Part shown: piece after piece, positions 8,930 through 18,473 of the stretch
Numbering within the stretch: the stretch's first letter is position 1
Layout of the letters: each line of letters starts with the position of its first letter
Source: Nitrospira sp.
Lineage (GTDB): Bacteria > Nitrospirota > Nitrospiria > Nitrospirales > Nitrospiraceae
Direction of reading: 5' to 3'
DNA: 64,000 bases
Assembly (NCBI GenBank): GCA_016873435.1
Contig: VGXF01000002.1
Coordinates: 1-64,000 of the forward strand
Made by a program: the position numbers and the translations under genes
Notes under the pieces: model-generated
Seen by the model: only the letters and a program-made list of their open reading frames with translations
Database searches by the model: none
Told to the model about the DNA's origin: nothing

Positions 8930-9176
8930 CGTTTTTTGAGCATCAGGAGTCCAACACCGCGAACGGGATCGACCGGTTCATCATTCCGGTGCGCCCCTCT
9001 GTGGCCGGCTCGCGTGCTGGCGGAGATGCTCCGGTGGAGGCAGTCCTACTAAGGGCAGGCCGCCATAGTTTTATGAACCTCCCCCTGATCGGGGCCGCCC
9101 CCAATCACCCCAACTGGTCAGAGGAGCTAGTGCGCGGAGCCCGCTGGATAGCCGGCACGTTTATGCTGGCCGCTCG
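8930..9176. other. Intergenic region between convergent genes
   Basis: About 250 bases without a recognisable gene. A small dyad CCCC-TGATC-GGGG (9082-9094) is the only hairpin I noticed and could help to end transcription. Several frames are open across parts of this stretch but the translations look like no family I know. Confidence 0.4.
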
Positions 9177-9998
9177 TTAACGGGGGAGAGCGGGGGGCAA
9201 TCGTTCGGAAAGCACCGGGTACTGTACCTCGTGCAAGCCAAAGCGCCCGCCGGCGTTGTCGGCGGCAACGATGCGAAGCGTCAGCCCGTCCGGTACCTCG
9301 GTGTCTCGCGGCACGAAAAACGGCGCTTCAAAGAGGCCTTTCGAGCCTCCATAGAACAGTTGGATGCGCTCGAGGACGCGGCCGCCGGCTAGCACCTCGC
9401 CGTACATGCTGAGCTTGCGGGAATCCCAGTCGCCGTGCGGTCTGACCGGATTGCCGGACAGGGTGCGAATCGACGCACGGAGTTGGACATCAGATTTGGC
9501 AATGAGCGGCTCGCCCGGTTTCGGGTGCTCGATCTGGACGAGGAACCCGTAGAGGTGCAGGACGATGCCGTCGTGCGTCAGATCCTGTCCGGGAATCAGC
9601 AGTACGCGGGTGCTGGTTTGGCGAACAGCCTGCGGATAGGCCAGCGGTCCTTCTGCCGTAATTGTGACAAGCGTCGGACGTTCCAAGTGGAGCGTGGTTC
9701 TGAAAGCCGCGGCCGGGGAGGGATAATGTGGCTCGTCCATCAGGCGGGGCGTGCGCATAATCTGGTTTTGATGGCCGGCCTCACCTTGCTGAAGGCCCCG
9801 GGCCAATACCGTGCCGGTCGCCGTGTCAGTAATCGTGATCCGTGCGCCACCGACGTCATCTCCCAATGCCATGGCGCCGCCGGCCACCACACGGACCAGT
9901 ATTTCCGTGGGCACCGGGCCGAGGGGCGGCTCGTAGAGAGTGGCCGCGACGGCGGCGTGCGCAGCCAGAAGAACGGTGCAGGCCGCGAAGAGACGCAC
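9177..9998 (-). CDS. Secreted protein of unknown function
   Basis: From the GTG at 9998, four bases after the metG stop, the product starts MRLFAACTVLLAAHAAVAA, a convincing Sec signal peptide. An ATG at 10031 inside metG would put 11 extra residues before it. The mature part (about 250 aa) alternates beta-rich segments such as ARITITDTATGTVLARG and ends in DNAGGRFGLHEVQYPVLSE, suggesting Ig-like or beta-sandwich folds. I do not recognise the family. It is probably translated from the metG transcript. Confidence 0.7.
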   Translation of the reverse strand: MRLFAACTVLLAAHAAVAATLYEPPLGPVPTEILVRVVAGGAMALGDDVGGARITITDTATGTVLARGLQQGEAGHQNQIMRTPRLMDEPHYPSPAAAFRTTLHLERPTLVTITAEGPLAYPQAVRQTSTRVLLIPGQDLTHDGIVLHLYGFLVQIEHPKPGEPLIAKSDVQLRASIRTLSGNPVRPHGDWDSRKLSMYGEVLAGGRVLERIQLFYGGSKGLFEAPFFVPRDTEVPDGLTLRIVAADNAGGRFGLHEVQYPVLSERLPPALPR

Positions 9999-10002
9999 CG
10001 TG

Positions 10003-11958
10003 TTATTTGACTTTAGTGCCTGGATCCACATCGCTCATCAGACAGACCAGTTCCTTCACCTCGGCATCGCCGGCGGCCAGCACCATGCCCTGCGATTCCA
10101 CCCCCATCAGCTTGGCCGGTTTCAGATTGGCGACGATGACAATCCTCCGGCCGATCAGTTCCTCCGGCCCGTATTTTTTCCCGATGCCGGCCACGATCTG
10201 CCGCCGCTCGGTTCCGAGATCCACTTGCAGCGTAATGAGCTTCTCCGATTTTGGAACCCGCTCCGCTTGAAGCACCTTTGCAACCTTCAGTTGAATTTTC
10301 TGAAAGTCTTCGATGCCGATCAGCGGCGGTCCTGCTGGTATCGCGGGCGGGGGTGGTGTGAGCGGTGTGTCGGGTGTCACGGCGGTGGCTCCTTGGGTTG
10401 ACATTTTTGTATCGATTTTCGGAATCAGCGGCGCGCCTTTCGTGATGGCCGTGCCGGGTTGCAGGCGGCCCCACACAAAGGTATCGCGAGCAAGTGGGCG
10501 CGAGAAGTCCGTCCCGGCCCCCAACCGGCGATTGATTTCCCCGGCGATTGTCGGCATGAACGGATGCAGGCAGATGCTGGCGATCCGCAGGGCTTCCCCT
10601 ACAGTCGCGAGAACCGTGTCGAGTTTCGGTTTATCCTCCGGTTGTTTGGCCAGCACCCAGGGGGCGCTCTGATCGATGTATTGATCACACAGCGTGAGCA
10701 GTTCCCACACGGCCTGCAGGCTCTCCTTGAAATGAAGCGCATGCAGACCGGCGTCGAGCCGTGCCGGAAGCGTCTCGGCTACCTGGCGGATTTTTTCTTC
10801 AAGCGGTGGGATGACGGGCGTACCGCACGCGGGAATTCGACCGCCGCAGGATTTTTCGACGATCGTGAGCGTCCGGCTCAGCAAATTGCCGGGGCCGTCC
10901 GCCAGATCGCTGTTGAGGCGGCCAATCAGCGCCGGCAGAGAAAAATCTCCGTCCTGTCCGAACGGCACTTCGCGCAGGAGAAAATACCGAAAGGCATCCG
11001 TGCCGAACGCATCGACCATGGCATAGGGATCCACCACGTTGCCGCGGCTCTTGGACATCTTCTCGCCGTTGACCGTCCACCAGCCGTGCGCGAAGATCGT
11101 ACGCGGCAGCGGCAGCTCGAGCGCCATGAGCATCGTGGACCAGTAGACGGCGTGGGTGGTCAGAATGTCCTTGCCCACCAGATGAATGCTCGCCGGCCAG
11201 TACGTCGTCAGTGCCGGCGTACTGGGCAGGTAGTCCAGCCCGGAAATATAGTTGACCAGCGCGTCGAACCAGACATAGGTCACGTAATCGCGATTGAAGG
11301 GCAGTTCGATGCCCCAGGACAGGCGTGACTTGGGCCGCGAGATGGACAGGTCGCCCAGCGGCTGGGTCTTGAGAAATCCTAAGACCTCGTTGCGCCTTGA
11401 GTCGGGCCGGATGAAGCCGGGGTGGGCTTCAATATGCTTGATGAGCCGGTCCTGGTACTGTCCCATCTTGAAGAAGTAATTGCGCTCGCTGAGCCGTTCA
11501 ACCGGGCGCTTGCAATCTGGGCAGAGGCCGCCGTCGACGTCCTTCTCAGTCCAGAACCGCTCGTCAAAGGTGCAGTACCAGCCTGAATAGTCGGCCTCAT
11601 AGATCAGCGTTTTCTCGAACAGCGTCTGGAGTTTCTGCTGGACGATGGCTGTGTGTTGCGCATCGGTCGTGCGGATGAAGGCGTCGTGTGAAATGTTGAG
11701 CTTTGTCCAGAGATGTTTAAACTGCGGTGCAAGTCGGTCGCAGTGGGTCTGCGGATCGATGCCAGCCTTTGCCGCGGCCTGTTGCACCTTCTGCCCGTGC
11801 TCGTCGAGGCCGGTGAGGAAAAAGACGTCGTGGCCCAGCAGCCGGTGGTAGCGGGCCAGCACGTCCGCCGCGATCGTCGTGTAGGCGTGGCCGATGTGCG
11901 GGACGTCGTTGACGTAGTAGATCGGTGTTGTGATGTAAAACGTCTCGTGCATGGCCAA
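10003..11958 (-). CDS. metG: Methionyl-tRNA synthetase
   Basis: Class I synthetase that charges tRNA(Met). It has the Rossmann catalytic domain with HIGH (about residue 21) and EKMSKSRGN (about 300), an anticodon-binding helical domain, and a C-terminal OB-fold tRNA-binding domain (about 540-651) after a Pro/Thr-rich linker. One CPDC zinc knuckle is present (LCPDCKRPVERL), as in the single-knuckle subtype. Start could be the ATG at 11958 or the one two codons later (MHETFYITTP). Confidence 0.97.
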   Translation of the reverse strand: MAMHETFYITTPIYYVNDVPHIGHAYTTIAADVLARYHRLLGHDVFFLTGLDEHGQKVQQAAAKAGIDPQTHCDRLAPQFKHLWTKLNISHDAFIRTTDAQHTAIVQQKLQTLFEKTLIYEADYSGWYCTFDERFWTEKDVDGGLCPDCKRPVERLSERNYFFKMGQYQDRLIKHIEAHPGFIRPDSRRNEVLGFLKTQPLGDLSISRPKSRLSWGIELPFNRDYVTYVWFDALVNYISGLDYLPSTPALTTYWPASIHLVGKDILTTHAVYWSTMLMALELPLPRTIFAHGWWTVNGEKMSKSRGNVVDPYAMVDAFGTDAFRYFLLREVPFGQDGDFSLPALIGRLNSDLADGPGNLLSRTLTIVEKSCGGRIPACGTPVIPPLEEKIRQVAETLPARLDAGLHALHFKESLQAVWELLTLCDQYIDQSAPWVLAKQPEDKPKLDTVLATVGEALRIASICLHPFMPTIAGEINRRLGAGTDFSRPLARDTFVWGRLQPGTAITKGAPLIPKIDTKMSTQGATAVTPDTPLTPPPPAIPAGPPLIGIEDFQKIQLKVAKVLQAERVPKSEKLITLQVDLGTERRQIVAGIGKKYGPEELIGRRIVIVANLKPAKLMGVESQGMVLAAGDAEVKELVCLMSDVDPGTKVK

Positions 11959-12259
11959 GGAAGATAACAGGTCATTGGCTCGGAAGCCAGATGATCACAC
12001 AGAGGGCCGGCGGCCCGCTGGCTTTATAAGCCGGCCCAACGGCAGGCGCCGACCGGCAAGCGTGTGTTGCCAACCAACTTCAATTGTAGCACGGCCGTGG
12101 CGGCGGGAGTGCAGAATAGCTTCCCCCTGGGGGCATGGCCATAGCGACGAGTGCACCGGAGCCCAGCGGCACACGGAAAAGAGTCGTAGCCGCACGTGAT
12201 GGCGGCGATCAGGCCGGATGCGGTGACGCGCCCGGCGCCTTCAGTCCGGTGGCGTGCCG
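11959..12259. other. Intergenic region between holB and metG
   Basis: About 300 bases upstream of metG with no recognisable gene. On the minus strand TACAAT occurs at 12085-12090 and could be a -10 element for metG, but I see no good -35 partner. No clear tRNA, T-box or riboswitch pattern was visible by eye. Confidence 0.35.
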
Positions 12260-13273
12260 TCAGGTCCTTGAAGTGGGGGTGAGCAGGGCTTCGCGCAGGC
12301 GCAGCAAGACGGACTCGAGGGCCATCTGAAGATTCAGATTACGTCCAGCCGACCGCTGCAGCGCATCAATGTCATCCAGCAGGGCGGTCAGCTTGTCTGG
12401 GGCCGCGCCGCGCGCGGCGCCTTGCAGCGCGGCCACTTGCTCCGTATGGATCAGATGGTCCTGTCCGGCGCCGATGCGGACGAGGAGTAGGTCCCGGACC
12501 CACTGCGCGAGCCAGTCCAGCACCTCAGCCCCCCGGTCTGCCTTGTGCAGGGCTTCGGCGGCCGTGAGGATGGCGGCCGCGGAGCGCAACGTCGTCGGCG
12601 CAACGAGGCTGCAGAGTTCCGCCTGTTTGGATCGCAAGGCCGTGAGATCCATGGCAAGAGCGGCACCTAGTTTCGACTGGCTGGCCGCGGTCAGCAGACG
12701 TGCGTCGGCCGGAGGAATTGCTCGCGCGAGAATCAGCGCGGCTTCAACCTGCGTGGCAGCCGGCGGTGCGAAGCGGATCGCCTGGCAGCGCGAGCGGACG
12801 GTGGCCGGCAGGGCCGCGGGGCGGCTGGAGATCAGCAGAAGCAAGCTGTGTGCCGGTGGCTCTTCAAGCGTTTTTAGGACCGCGTTGGCCGCCCCGAGCG
12901 TCATGCGATCTGCGTCGTCGATCAGAAAGATTTTCCTCCGGCCGACGAGGGGCTGGTAGACGATCTGCGCCTCCAGTTCACGGATCTGCTCAATTTTGAT
13001 CTGCGGGGTGGCCAACTCGCGGTCGGGTTCGATCAAGAGAAAATCCGGATGGGTGCGGTTGCCGATCTGCTGGCAGGATCGACAGACCCCACAGGCGTAC
13101 GTGCCGTCTCCGGCCTCGCAATTGATGGCCTGTGCGAAGCGGAGGGCGGCCAATTTTTTTCCGATCTGCTCGTCGCCGTGAAACAAGTAGGCATGGGCGA
13201 GGCAGTCCAGCCGCAGGGCGGTTTGTAAAATCTTCTTGGGGCGTTCGTGTCCGATGAGGTCTGCGACCGGCAT
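12260..13273 (-). CDS. holB: DNA polymerase III subunit delta' (HolB/DnaX-like clamp-loader subunit)
   Basis: Clamp-loader stator subunit. N-terminal AAA+ domain with a degenerate Walker A (GDEQIGKK), a zinc module with clustered cysteines (CEAGDGTYACGVCRSC), the segment KIFLIDDADRM and the SRC arginine-finger motif (SRCQAI). The C-terminal helical collar domain is about residues 210-337. The ATG shares one base with the tmk stop (TAATG), so translation is coupled; tmk-holB pairs are widespread. Confidence 0.92.
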   Translation of the reverse strand: MPVADLIGHERPKKILQTALRLDCLAHAYLFHGDEQIGKKLAALRFAQAINCEAGDGTYACGVCRSCQQIGNRTHPDFLLIEPDRELATPQIKIEQIRELEAQIVYQPLVGRRKIFLIDDADRMTLGAANAVLKTLEEPPAHSLLLLISSRPAALPATVRSRCQAIRFAPPAATQVEAALILARAIPPADARLLTAASQSKLGAALAMDLTALRSKQAELCSLVAPTTLRSAAAILTAAEALHKADRGAEVLDWLAQWVRDLLLVRIGAGQDHLIHTEQVAALQGAARGAAPDKLTALLDDIDALQRSAGRNLNLQMALESVLLRLREALLTPTSRT

Positions 13274-13998
13274 TATTTATTCCGATGCGCGGGGGCGCCG
13301 TGGATGGGCCTGATGGGCTGGAGCCGTTTGATACGGGCCTTCGTCAAAAACGCGTGCACGGTTTGGGCCACCGCCACGGCTACGGTTTCTGGGCGGGGCA
13401 CGCCGTCGACTTTTCTGATGCGTTTCGGTTCGGCGGCGGCCAGGGCCAGGAAGCCCCGGCGCACTTTGCCGTGGAATTCGGAGGCTTCGCGATCCAGCCG
13501 GTTCTGCTCCAACTCGAATTTTTGACGGCGGATCAGACCCGCGGTGACGGGTACTTCGAGCAGGAGCGTCAAGTCGGGCGTCAACCCGCCGGTGGCCAGC
13601 CGGTTCATGTCCTTAAGCATGGCTAGATCCAGTCCGCGGCCGTATCCCTGGTAGGCAAGAGTGGAATCGGAAAACCGGTCACACAGGACGATGGAGCCGA
13701 CCCGCAATGCTGGGTCCACGACATGCGCAATATGCTGGCTGCGGGCTGCCAAGACCAGCATCAATTCGCAGGCGACAGTGATCGGCTCGGAGACCGGCAG
13801 TTTGCTCGGCTGGGTCAGCAGCACTTCGCGGATGCGTTCGGCAACGGAGGTGCCGCCGGGTTCTCGCGTTTCGACAACCTTGTAGCCCTCCTGGCGGAGG
13901 ATGGTGGCCAGGCGCCTGAGCTGGGTGGTTTTTCCGCTGCCTTCCACCCCCTCAAAGGTGATCAGCAGGCCGTTTCGGCGTAGGCGCGAGGTGCTCAC
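13273..13998 (-). CDS. tmk: Thymidylate kinase
   Basis: Phosphorylates dTMP to dTDP. P-loop FEGVEGSGKTTQ near the N-terminus, followed by EPGGT, the DRFSDSTLAYQGYGRGLD substrate segment and a LID-like region around RRQKFELEQNRLDRE. The C-terminus has a basic 20-residue tail beyond the usual end. First gene of the tmk-holB pair. Confidence 0.95.
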   Translation of the reverse strand: MSTSRLRRNGLLITFEGVEGSGKTTQLRRLATILRQEGYKVVETREPGGTSVAERIREVLLTQPSKLPVSEPITVACELMLVLAARSQHIAHVVDPALRVGSIVLCDRFSDSTLAYQGYGRGLDLAMLKDMNRLATGGLTPDLTLLLEVPVTAGLIRRQKFELEQNRLDREASEFHGKVRRGFLALAAAEPKRIRKVDGVPRPETVAVAVAQTVHAFLTKARIKRLQPIRPIHGAPAHRNK

Positions 13999-14034
13999 AA
14001 AACGTCCCCCAAAAACGGCCTGAAAATTCGCGTC

Positions 14035-14063
14035 ATCCTAGTGGAAGTGCTTGAAAATAGCAA
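14035..14063 (-). promoter_or_regulatory. Candidate promoter for tmk-holB
   Basis: On the minus strand TTGCTA (14058-14063) and TAGGAT (14035-14040) are separated by 17 bases, each 4 of 6 to consensus, 36 bases before the tmk start. Confidence 0.35.
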
Positions 14064-14071
14064 TAAAAGGC

Positions 14072-14100
14072 TTGCGACACATTTTTAAACTCTGTAAGAT
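14072..14100 (+). promoter_or_regulatory. Candidate promoter for the DUF502-glmU-glmS operon
   Basis: TTGCGA (14072-14077) and TAAGAT (14095-14100) are spaced by 17 bases, in the divergent gap between tmk and the DUF502 gene. The same TTGCGA element recurs in the promoter at 63459. Confidence 0.4.
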
Positions 14101-14123
14101 GAGCCACCGCGGTGGGAGGCCCT

Positions 14124-14771
14124 GTGACTGGCCTGAAAACGTCGTTAAAACGCTACTTTCTGACAGGATTGCTAGTTGTGACCCCGATTTGGGGAACGGT
14201 GCTTGTCCTCAAAACTCTGTTCGTCACCGTGGATGATATTTTGGGGCCGGCGCTGGTGGGTGTGCTGCCGGACGGGGGCTACATCCGCGGCCTCGGTATC
14301 CTGGCATTGGTAGTGCTGATTTTTTCCGCTGGGGTGCTGGCCGCCAACATCATTGGCCGGCAAGTTGTCTCCTGGTGGGAGGACTGGCTGCATCGCGTCC
14401 CGGTTGTGCGCGGTATCTATGCGACGCTCAAGTCCATGATGGACATTCTCTCCTTCGACAATCGTGGAAAGTACAATCGGGTCGTGCTGATCCAGTTCCC
14501 GAAGAACGGCCATTACTGTTTCGCGTTCGTGACGGGCATGACGCAGGGGCAGGTACAGACGGTCTCGACGGAGCCGCTGCTCAACGTCTATGTACCGACC
14601 TCGCCTAATCCGACGTCCGGGTATTTTCTGCTCGTGCCAGAGAGGGAAGTTGTGCCTCTGGACATGTCGGTGGACGAGGCGATGAAACTCATTGTCTCCG
14701 GCGGGCTCTATCAGCCGACGCAGGCGGCGGGGGCTGGGCAGAACGTCCGGACCGAGGTGACTGTGCCATGA
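14124..14771 (+). CDS. DUF502 family inner-membrane protein
   Basis: Unknown function; the family is broadly conserved in bacteria. Two hydrophobic segments (about residues 10-35 and 55-80) flank a short periplasmic loop, followed by a soluble region with RVPVVRGIYATLKSMMDIL and PNPTSGYFLLVPE, both typical of DUF502. I chose the GTG at 14124 because GGGAGG lies four bases upstream; a GTG at 14112 is the alternative. The 3' end overlaps glmU by four bases (ATGA). Confidence 0.88.
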   Translation: MTGLKTSLKRYFLTGLLVVTPIWGTVLVLKTLFVTVDDILGPALVGVLPDGGYIRGLGILALVVLIFSAGVLAANIIGRQVVSWWEDWLHRVPVVRGIYATLKSMMDILSFDNRGKYNRVVLIQFPKNGHYCFAFVTGMTQGQVQTVSTEPLLNVYVPTSPNPTSGYFLLVPEREVVPLDMSVDEAMKLIVSGGLYQPTQAAGAGQNVRTEVTVP

Positions 14772-16339
14772 GCCGCGGGGCATCCAAAGATCTCGGTGCC
14801 ATCGTCATGGCCGCTGGCCTCGGCAAGCGGATGAAATCCAAGCTGGCCAAGGTGCTCCATCCGGTGGCGGGCCGTCCAATGGTCCTCTACGCCGTGGATC
14901 TCGCCCACCGCATGGCTGGCGAGTGTGTAGCGGTTGTGGTGGGCTATCAGGGCAAGGGCGTGTGTGCCGCGCTCGAAGCGAGCGGGCCACGCCAGTCCGT
15001 CATGATTGTCGAGCAGGCGCAACAACTGGGGACCGGCCACGCGGTGCAGCAGACGCGCGATGTCTTCAAGCGGCTGGGCAAGGCGCTGGCCGCTTACGTG
15101 ATTCTCAACGGCGACACGCCGCTGTTGCGAGCTGAGACGGTGGAAGCCCTGTTGCGGCTGCATCGGGACGAGCGGGCGGTAGTGACGCTGCTGACGGCAA
15201 CCCTGGATGACTCGGCCGGCTACGGGCATGTAGTACGCGCACAAGATGGGTCAGTGCAGAAGATCGTTGAAGACAAGGATGCGACGGCCACAGAGAAACA
15301 GAGCCGAGAAATCAATGTCGGCACTTACGTGGTGGACGGGCCGTTTCTTTTTGAGGCGCTCGCGACAGTGCAGCCCACGAACGCGCAGGGTGAATACTAT
15401 CTCACGGACCTTGTCGGGGTGGCGGTCGAGCGAGGGATGCGCGTCTCGACGCTGACGCTGGCCGATGCCAACGAAGGTATGGGGATTAACACGCGTGAAC
15501 AGCTCGCGCAGGCCGAGCGGACGATCCGGAGGCGTATCTGCGCGCAGTGGATGGCCGAGGGGGTCACACTCCGTGATCCAGCGACGACGGTGATCGATGC
15601 TGGCGTGGCGATTGGGCGAGATACGGTGATTCACCCTGACGTCACGCTGGAGGGCTGCACGGCGATCGGCGAAGACTGCATCATCCGCTCGCGCACACGG
15701 ATCAGCGACAGCCGGATCGGCCATCGGGTCGTCGTGCAGGACCAGTGCGTGATCAGGGAGGCGACGCTAGAGGACGATACGGCAGTCGGTCCCTTCGCGC
15801 ACCTGCGGCCGGGCGCAGTGTTGCGCCGTGCCGCCAAGGTCGGCAACTTCGTCGAAATGAAAAAAGCTGAGCTGGGCGAGGGCTCCAAGGCCAACCACCT
15901 GACCTATCTGGGCGATGCCACCATCGGCAAGGGCGTCAACATCGGCGCCGGGACGATCACGTGTAATTACGACGGCCGGAAGAAGCACGAGACGGTCATC
16001 GGCAACGACGTGTTTGTCGGCAGCGACGTACAGTTCATCGCCCCGGTCACGGTCGGCACGGGGGCGGTGATTGCCGCGGGAACGACGGTGACGTCCAGCG
16101 TGCCGCAGGACACGCTGGCCATTGCGAGAACGCAACAGGTCAACCATCCCGGCTGGGCAGCCCGCCGCCGGGCGGTGCTTGCCGGCGGGGTTCGTAAAGC
16201 GGTGTTCGGTAAGGGGCAGGCGAAATCCGAACGGGATATGCGGCGCGCGCCACGCGTCACGGGGACACAGACGCCGAGCGCGAAAAAGAAATTTCCGGTT
16301 TCACGAACGCAAAAGACCGAAAAGCGGAGACGAGGCTGA
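14768..16339 (+). CDS. glmU: Bifunctional GlmU (GlcN-1-P acetyltransferase / GlcNAc-1-P uridylyltransferase)
   Basis: Makes UDP-GlcNAc for peptidoglycan and lipopolysaccharide. N-terminal pyrophosphorylase domain with AIVMAAGLGKRM (about residues 11-22), then a left-handed beta-helix acetyltransferase domain (about 255-455) with GNFVEMKKAELG and NHLTYLGDATIG. At 523 aa it is about 65 residues longer than the usual 455-460; the extra C-terminal tail (from about 470) is strongly basic, rich in Lys and Arg. It is followed by glmS six bases later, placing two amino-sugar steps together. Confidence 0.96.
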   Translation: MSRGASKDLGAIVMAAGLGKRMKSKLAKVLHPVAGRPMVLYAVDLAHRMAGECVAVVVGYQGKGVCAALEASGPRQSVMIVEQAQQLGTGHAVQQTRDVFKRLGKALAAYVILNGDTPLLRAETVEALLRLHRDERAVVTLLTATLDDSAGYGHVVRAQDGSVQKIVEDKDATATEKQSREINVGTYVVDGPFLFEALATVQPTNAQGEYYLTDLVGVAVERGMRVSTLTLADANEGMGINTREQLAQAERTIRRRICAQWMAEGVTLRDPATTVIDAGVAIGRDTVIHPDVTLEGCTAIGEDCIIRSRTRISDSRIGHRVVVQDQCVIREATLEDDTAVGPFAHLRPGAVLRRAAKVGNFVEMKKAELGEGSKANHLTYLGDATIGKGVNIGAGTITCNYDGRKKHETVIGNDVFVGSDVQFIAPVTVGTGAVIAAGTTVTSSVPQDTLAIARTQQVNHPGWAARRRAVLAGGVRKAVFGKGQAKSERDMRRAPRVTGTQTPSAKKKFPVSRTQKTEKRRRG

Positions 16340-16345
16340 TCGAAG

Positions 16346-18175
16346 ATGTGTGGCATCGTCGGATACGTCGGGTCCGAGAACGCCGTGCCGATTTTGCTGG
16401 ACGGGCTGCGGAAGCTTGAATACCGGGGCTACGACTCGGCCGGGGTGGCTGTGTTGCAGGACGGAAAGATCGACGTGCGCCGCAGCGTCGGCAAGCTGGC
16501 GAATCTGGACAAGGCGCTGGCCGACAAAAAATTGGCCGGCTCGATCGGCATCGGGCACACGCGCTGGGCGACGCATGGCCGTCCGTCCGAGCAGAATGCA
16601 CATCCGCACCGGTCCGGCCCCTGCGTGCTCGTGCACAACGGCATCATCGAAAATTATCTGGCGCTCCGGCATCAATTGCAGAAGGATGGCTACCGACTCG
16701 AGTCGGAGACCGACACGGAAGTCATTGCGCATCTGATCGCCAGGCACATGAAGCACGGTAAGGCGCTGCCCGAGGCCGTGCGGGCCGCCACCAAAGAGGT
16801 GCACGGCAGCTATGCGATCGTCGTGATGTGCGAGCAGGAGCCGGATACGCTGGTTGCGGCCCGCTCCGGATGTCCGCTCGTGATCGGGCAGGCGCGGGGC
16901 GCAACCTTCGTGGCCTCCGACGTCATGGCCATGCTCAAGCACACGCGGCGCGTGACCTATCTCGAAGAGGGTGATGTGGCAGTGGTGACTGCGTCAGGCG
17001 TCACGGTGCAGGACGCAGCGGGGAAAACGGTTGTGCGCCGGGCCTCACGTGTGACGTGGAACGCGGAGGCGACCGAAAAAGGCGGCTATCCGCATTTCAT
17101 GCTCAAAGAAATTCACGAGCAGCCGCAGGCGATTCTTGACACGATGCGCGGCCGGTATCGCTTCGAGAAGGGCGAGGCAGATCTGCCGGATATCGGACTG
17201 ACGCCGGAGCAATTTGCGGCCGTCGGCCGTATCTGGATCGTAGCCTGCGGCACCTCCTGGCATGCCGGCTTGGTGGGGAAGTATCTGCTTGAGGAAATGA
17301 TCCGCACACCAGTGCCGGTGGACATCGCCTCCGAGTTCCGCTACCGCGATCCGCTCGTCAGGAAGGACGACCTGGTCATCACGATTTCGCAATCGGGCGA
17401 GACGGCAGACACGCTCGCGGCGGCCCGCGAGGCCACGAGCAAGGGCGCACGGGTGGTTTCGATCGTCAACGTGGTCGGAAGCACTCTGGCGCGTGAGTCG
17501 GACGGCGTGCTCTATACTCATTGCGGTCCGGAAATCGGCGTGGCCTCCACCAAAGCCTTCACGGCACAGCTCACCGCGCTCTATCTTCTGGCGCTGCACC
17601 TGGCGCGTGTACGCGGCACGCTCAACGCCAACGATGGGCGGGTGTGGCTGGAGCGCGTGGTCGCTCTGCCGCATCTTGTCGAGGAGATTCTCAAGCGCGA
17701 GAAGGAAATTGCCGCTATCGCCAAGCGGTATCATGCGAAACGGAATTTTCTCTTTCTGGGGCGCGGAATCAACTATCCTATCGCGCTTGAAGGCGCGCTC
17801 AAGCTCAAGGAAGTTTCCTATATCCACGCTGAGGGCTACGCGGCCGGCGAGATGAAGCACGGGCCGATCGCGCTGATCGACCGGAATATGCCGGTGGTCG
17901 TCCTGGCCCCGCGCGACCGGCTTCATGACAAGACGGTCAGTAATCTCATGGAAGTGAAGGCGCGTCGTGCGCCGGTGCTCGCCTTCGTCAGCGAGGGAGA
18001 GAAGGATTTGGGCCGGGTGGCCGATGCCGTTTTCGCGATCCCCAAAGTGCCGGCGCTCCTGAGCCCAATTTTGTTTGCGGTGGCGTTGCAACTGCTGGCC
18101 TATCACATCGCTGTGTTGCGGGGGACGGATGTGGATCAGCCGCGCAATCTGGCGAAGAGCGTGACGGTCGAATAA
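16346..18175 (+). CDS. glmS: Glutamine--fructose-6-phosphate aminotransferase (isomerizing)
   Basis: Makes glucosamine 6-phosphate from fructose 6-phosphate and glutamine. Cys2 of MCGIVGYVGS is the glutaminase nucleophile; the class II amidotransferase domain (about 1-220) carries LEYRGYDSAG and GHTRWATHG. Two SIS domains follow (about 285-425 and 455-590), including ISQSGETADTLAA. The C-terminus DQPRNLAKSVTVE is the conserved family tail. Length 609 aa is normal. gatC begins two bases after its stop. Confidence 0.97.
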   Translation: MCGIVGYVGSENAVPILLDGLRKLEYRGYDSAGVAVLQDGKIDVRRSVGKLANLDKALADKKLAGSIGIGHTRWATHGRPSEQNAHPHRSGPCVLVHNGIIENYLALRHQLQKDGYRLESETDTEVIAHLIARHMKHGKALPEAVRAATKEVHGSYAIVVMCEQEPDTLVAARSGCPLVIGQARGATFVASDVMAMLKHTRRVTYLEEGDVAVVTASGVTVQDAAGKTVVRRASRVTWNAEATEKGGYPHFMLKEIHEQPQAILDTMRGRYRFEKGEADLPDIGLTPEQFAAVGRIWIVACGTSWHAGLVGKYLLEEMIRTPVPVDIASEFRYRDPLVRKDDLVITISQSGETADTLAAAREATSKGARVVSIVNVVGSTLARESDGVLYTHCGPEIGVASTKAFTAQLTALYLLALHLARVRGTLNANDGRVWLERVVALPHLVEEILKREKEIAAIAKRYHAKRNFLFLGRGINYPIALEGALKLKEVSYIHAEGYAAGEMKHGPIALIDRNMPVVVLAPRDRLHDKTVSNLMEVKARRAPVLAFVSEGEKDLGRVADAVFAIPKVPALLSPILFAVALQLLAYHIAVLRGTDVDQPRNLAKSVTVE

Positions 18176-18177
18176 CA

Positions 18178-18465
18178 ATGACGATCGACAAGGCGGAAGT
18201 CGAAAAAGTCGCGAAGTTGGCCCGGCTCGAGATCACTGCGACCGAGCAAGCGGCCTTCAGTCAGCAGTTGAGCGGCATCCTCACGTATGTCGCCAAGCTG
18301 AGCACACTGAAGACGGACGGCGTGGAAGCCGCGGCTGCTGGAGCGACAAACGTGTTTCGCGAAGACACAGCGCGGCCGTCGCAGCCAGTCGAGCAGGTGC
18401 TAGCCAATGCGCCGGAGTCAGCGAATGGGTTTTTTGTAGTGCCAAGAATCATTAACGAGCAGTAA
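18178..18465 (+). CDS. gatC: Asp/Glu-tRNA(Asn/Gln) amidotransferase subunit C
   Basis: Small helical stabilising subunit of the GatCAB complex, which transamidates mischarged Glu-tRNA(Gln) and/or Asp-tRNA(Asn). Begins MTIDKAEVEKVAKLARLEIT, typical of GatC, and ends in FFVVPRII. The presence of gatC, gatA and gatB nearby indicates the indirect route for charging tRNA(Gln) and/or tRNA(Asn). Confidence 0.94.
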   Translation: MTIDKAEVEKVAKLARLEITATEQAAFSQQLSGILTYVAKLSTLKTDGVEAAAAGATNVFREDTARPSQPVEQVLANAPESANGFFVVPRIINEQ

Positions 18466-18473
18466 AGCGTAAA

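Noticed and set aside
8428-9180. 250-codon plus-strand frame overlapping the PAP2 gene
   Set aside because: The first two thirds are out of frame with an excellent PAP2 gene and the remainder looks like no known protein.
16301-16942. Long antisense frame over glmS, and similar ones at 17045-18178, 22634-23641 and 46425-47342
   Set aside because: High-GC shadows of strongly conserved genes; no ribosome-binding site or family match.
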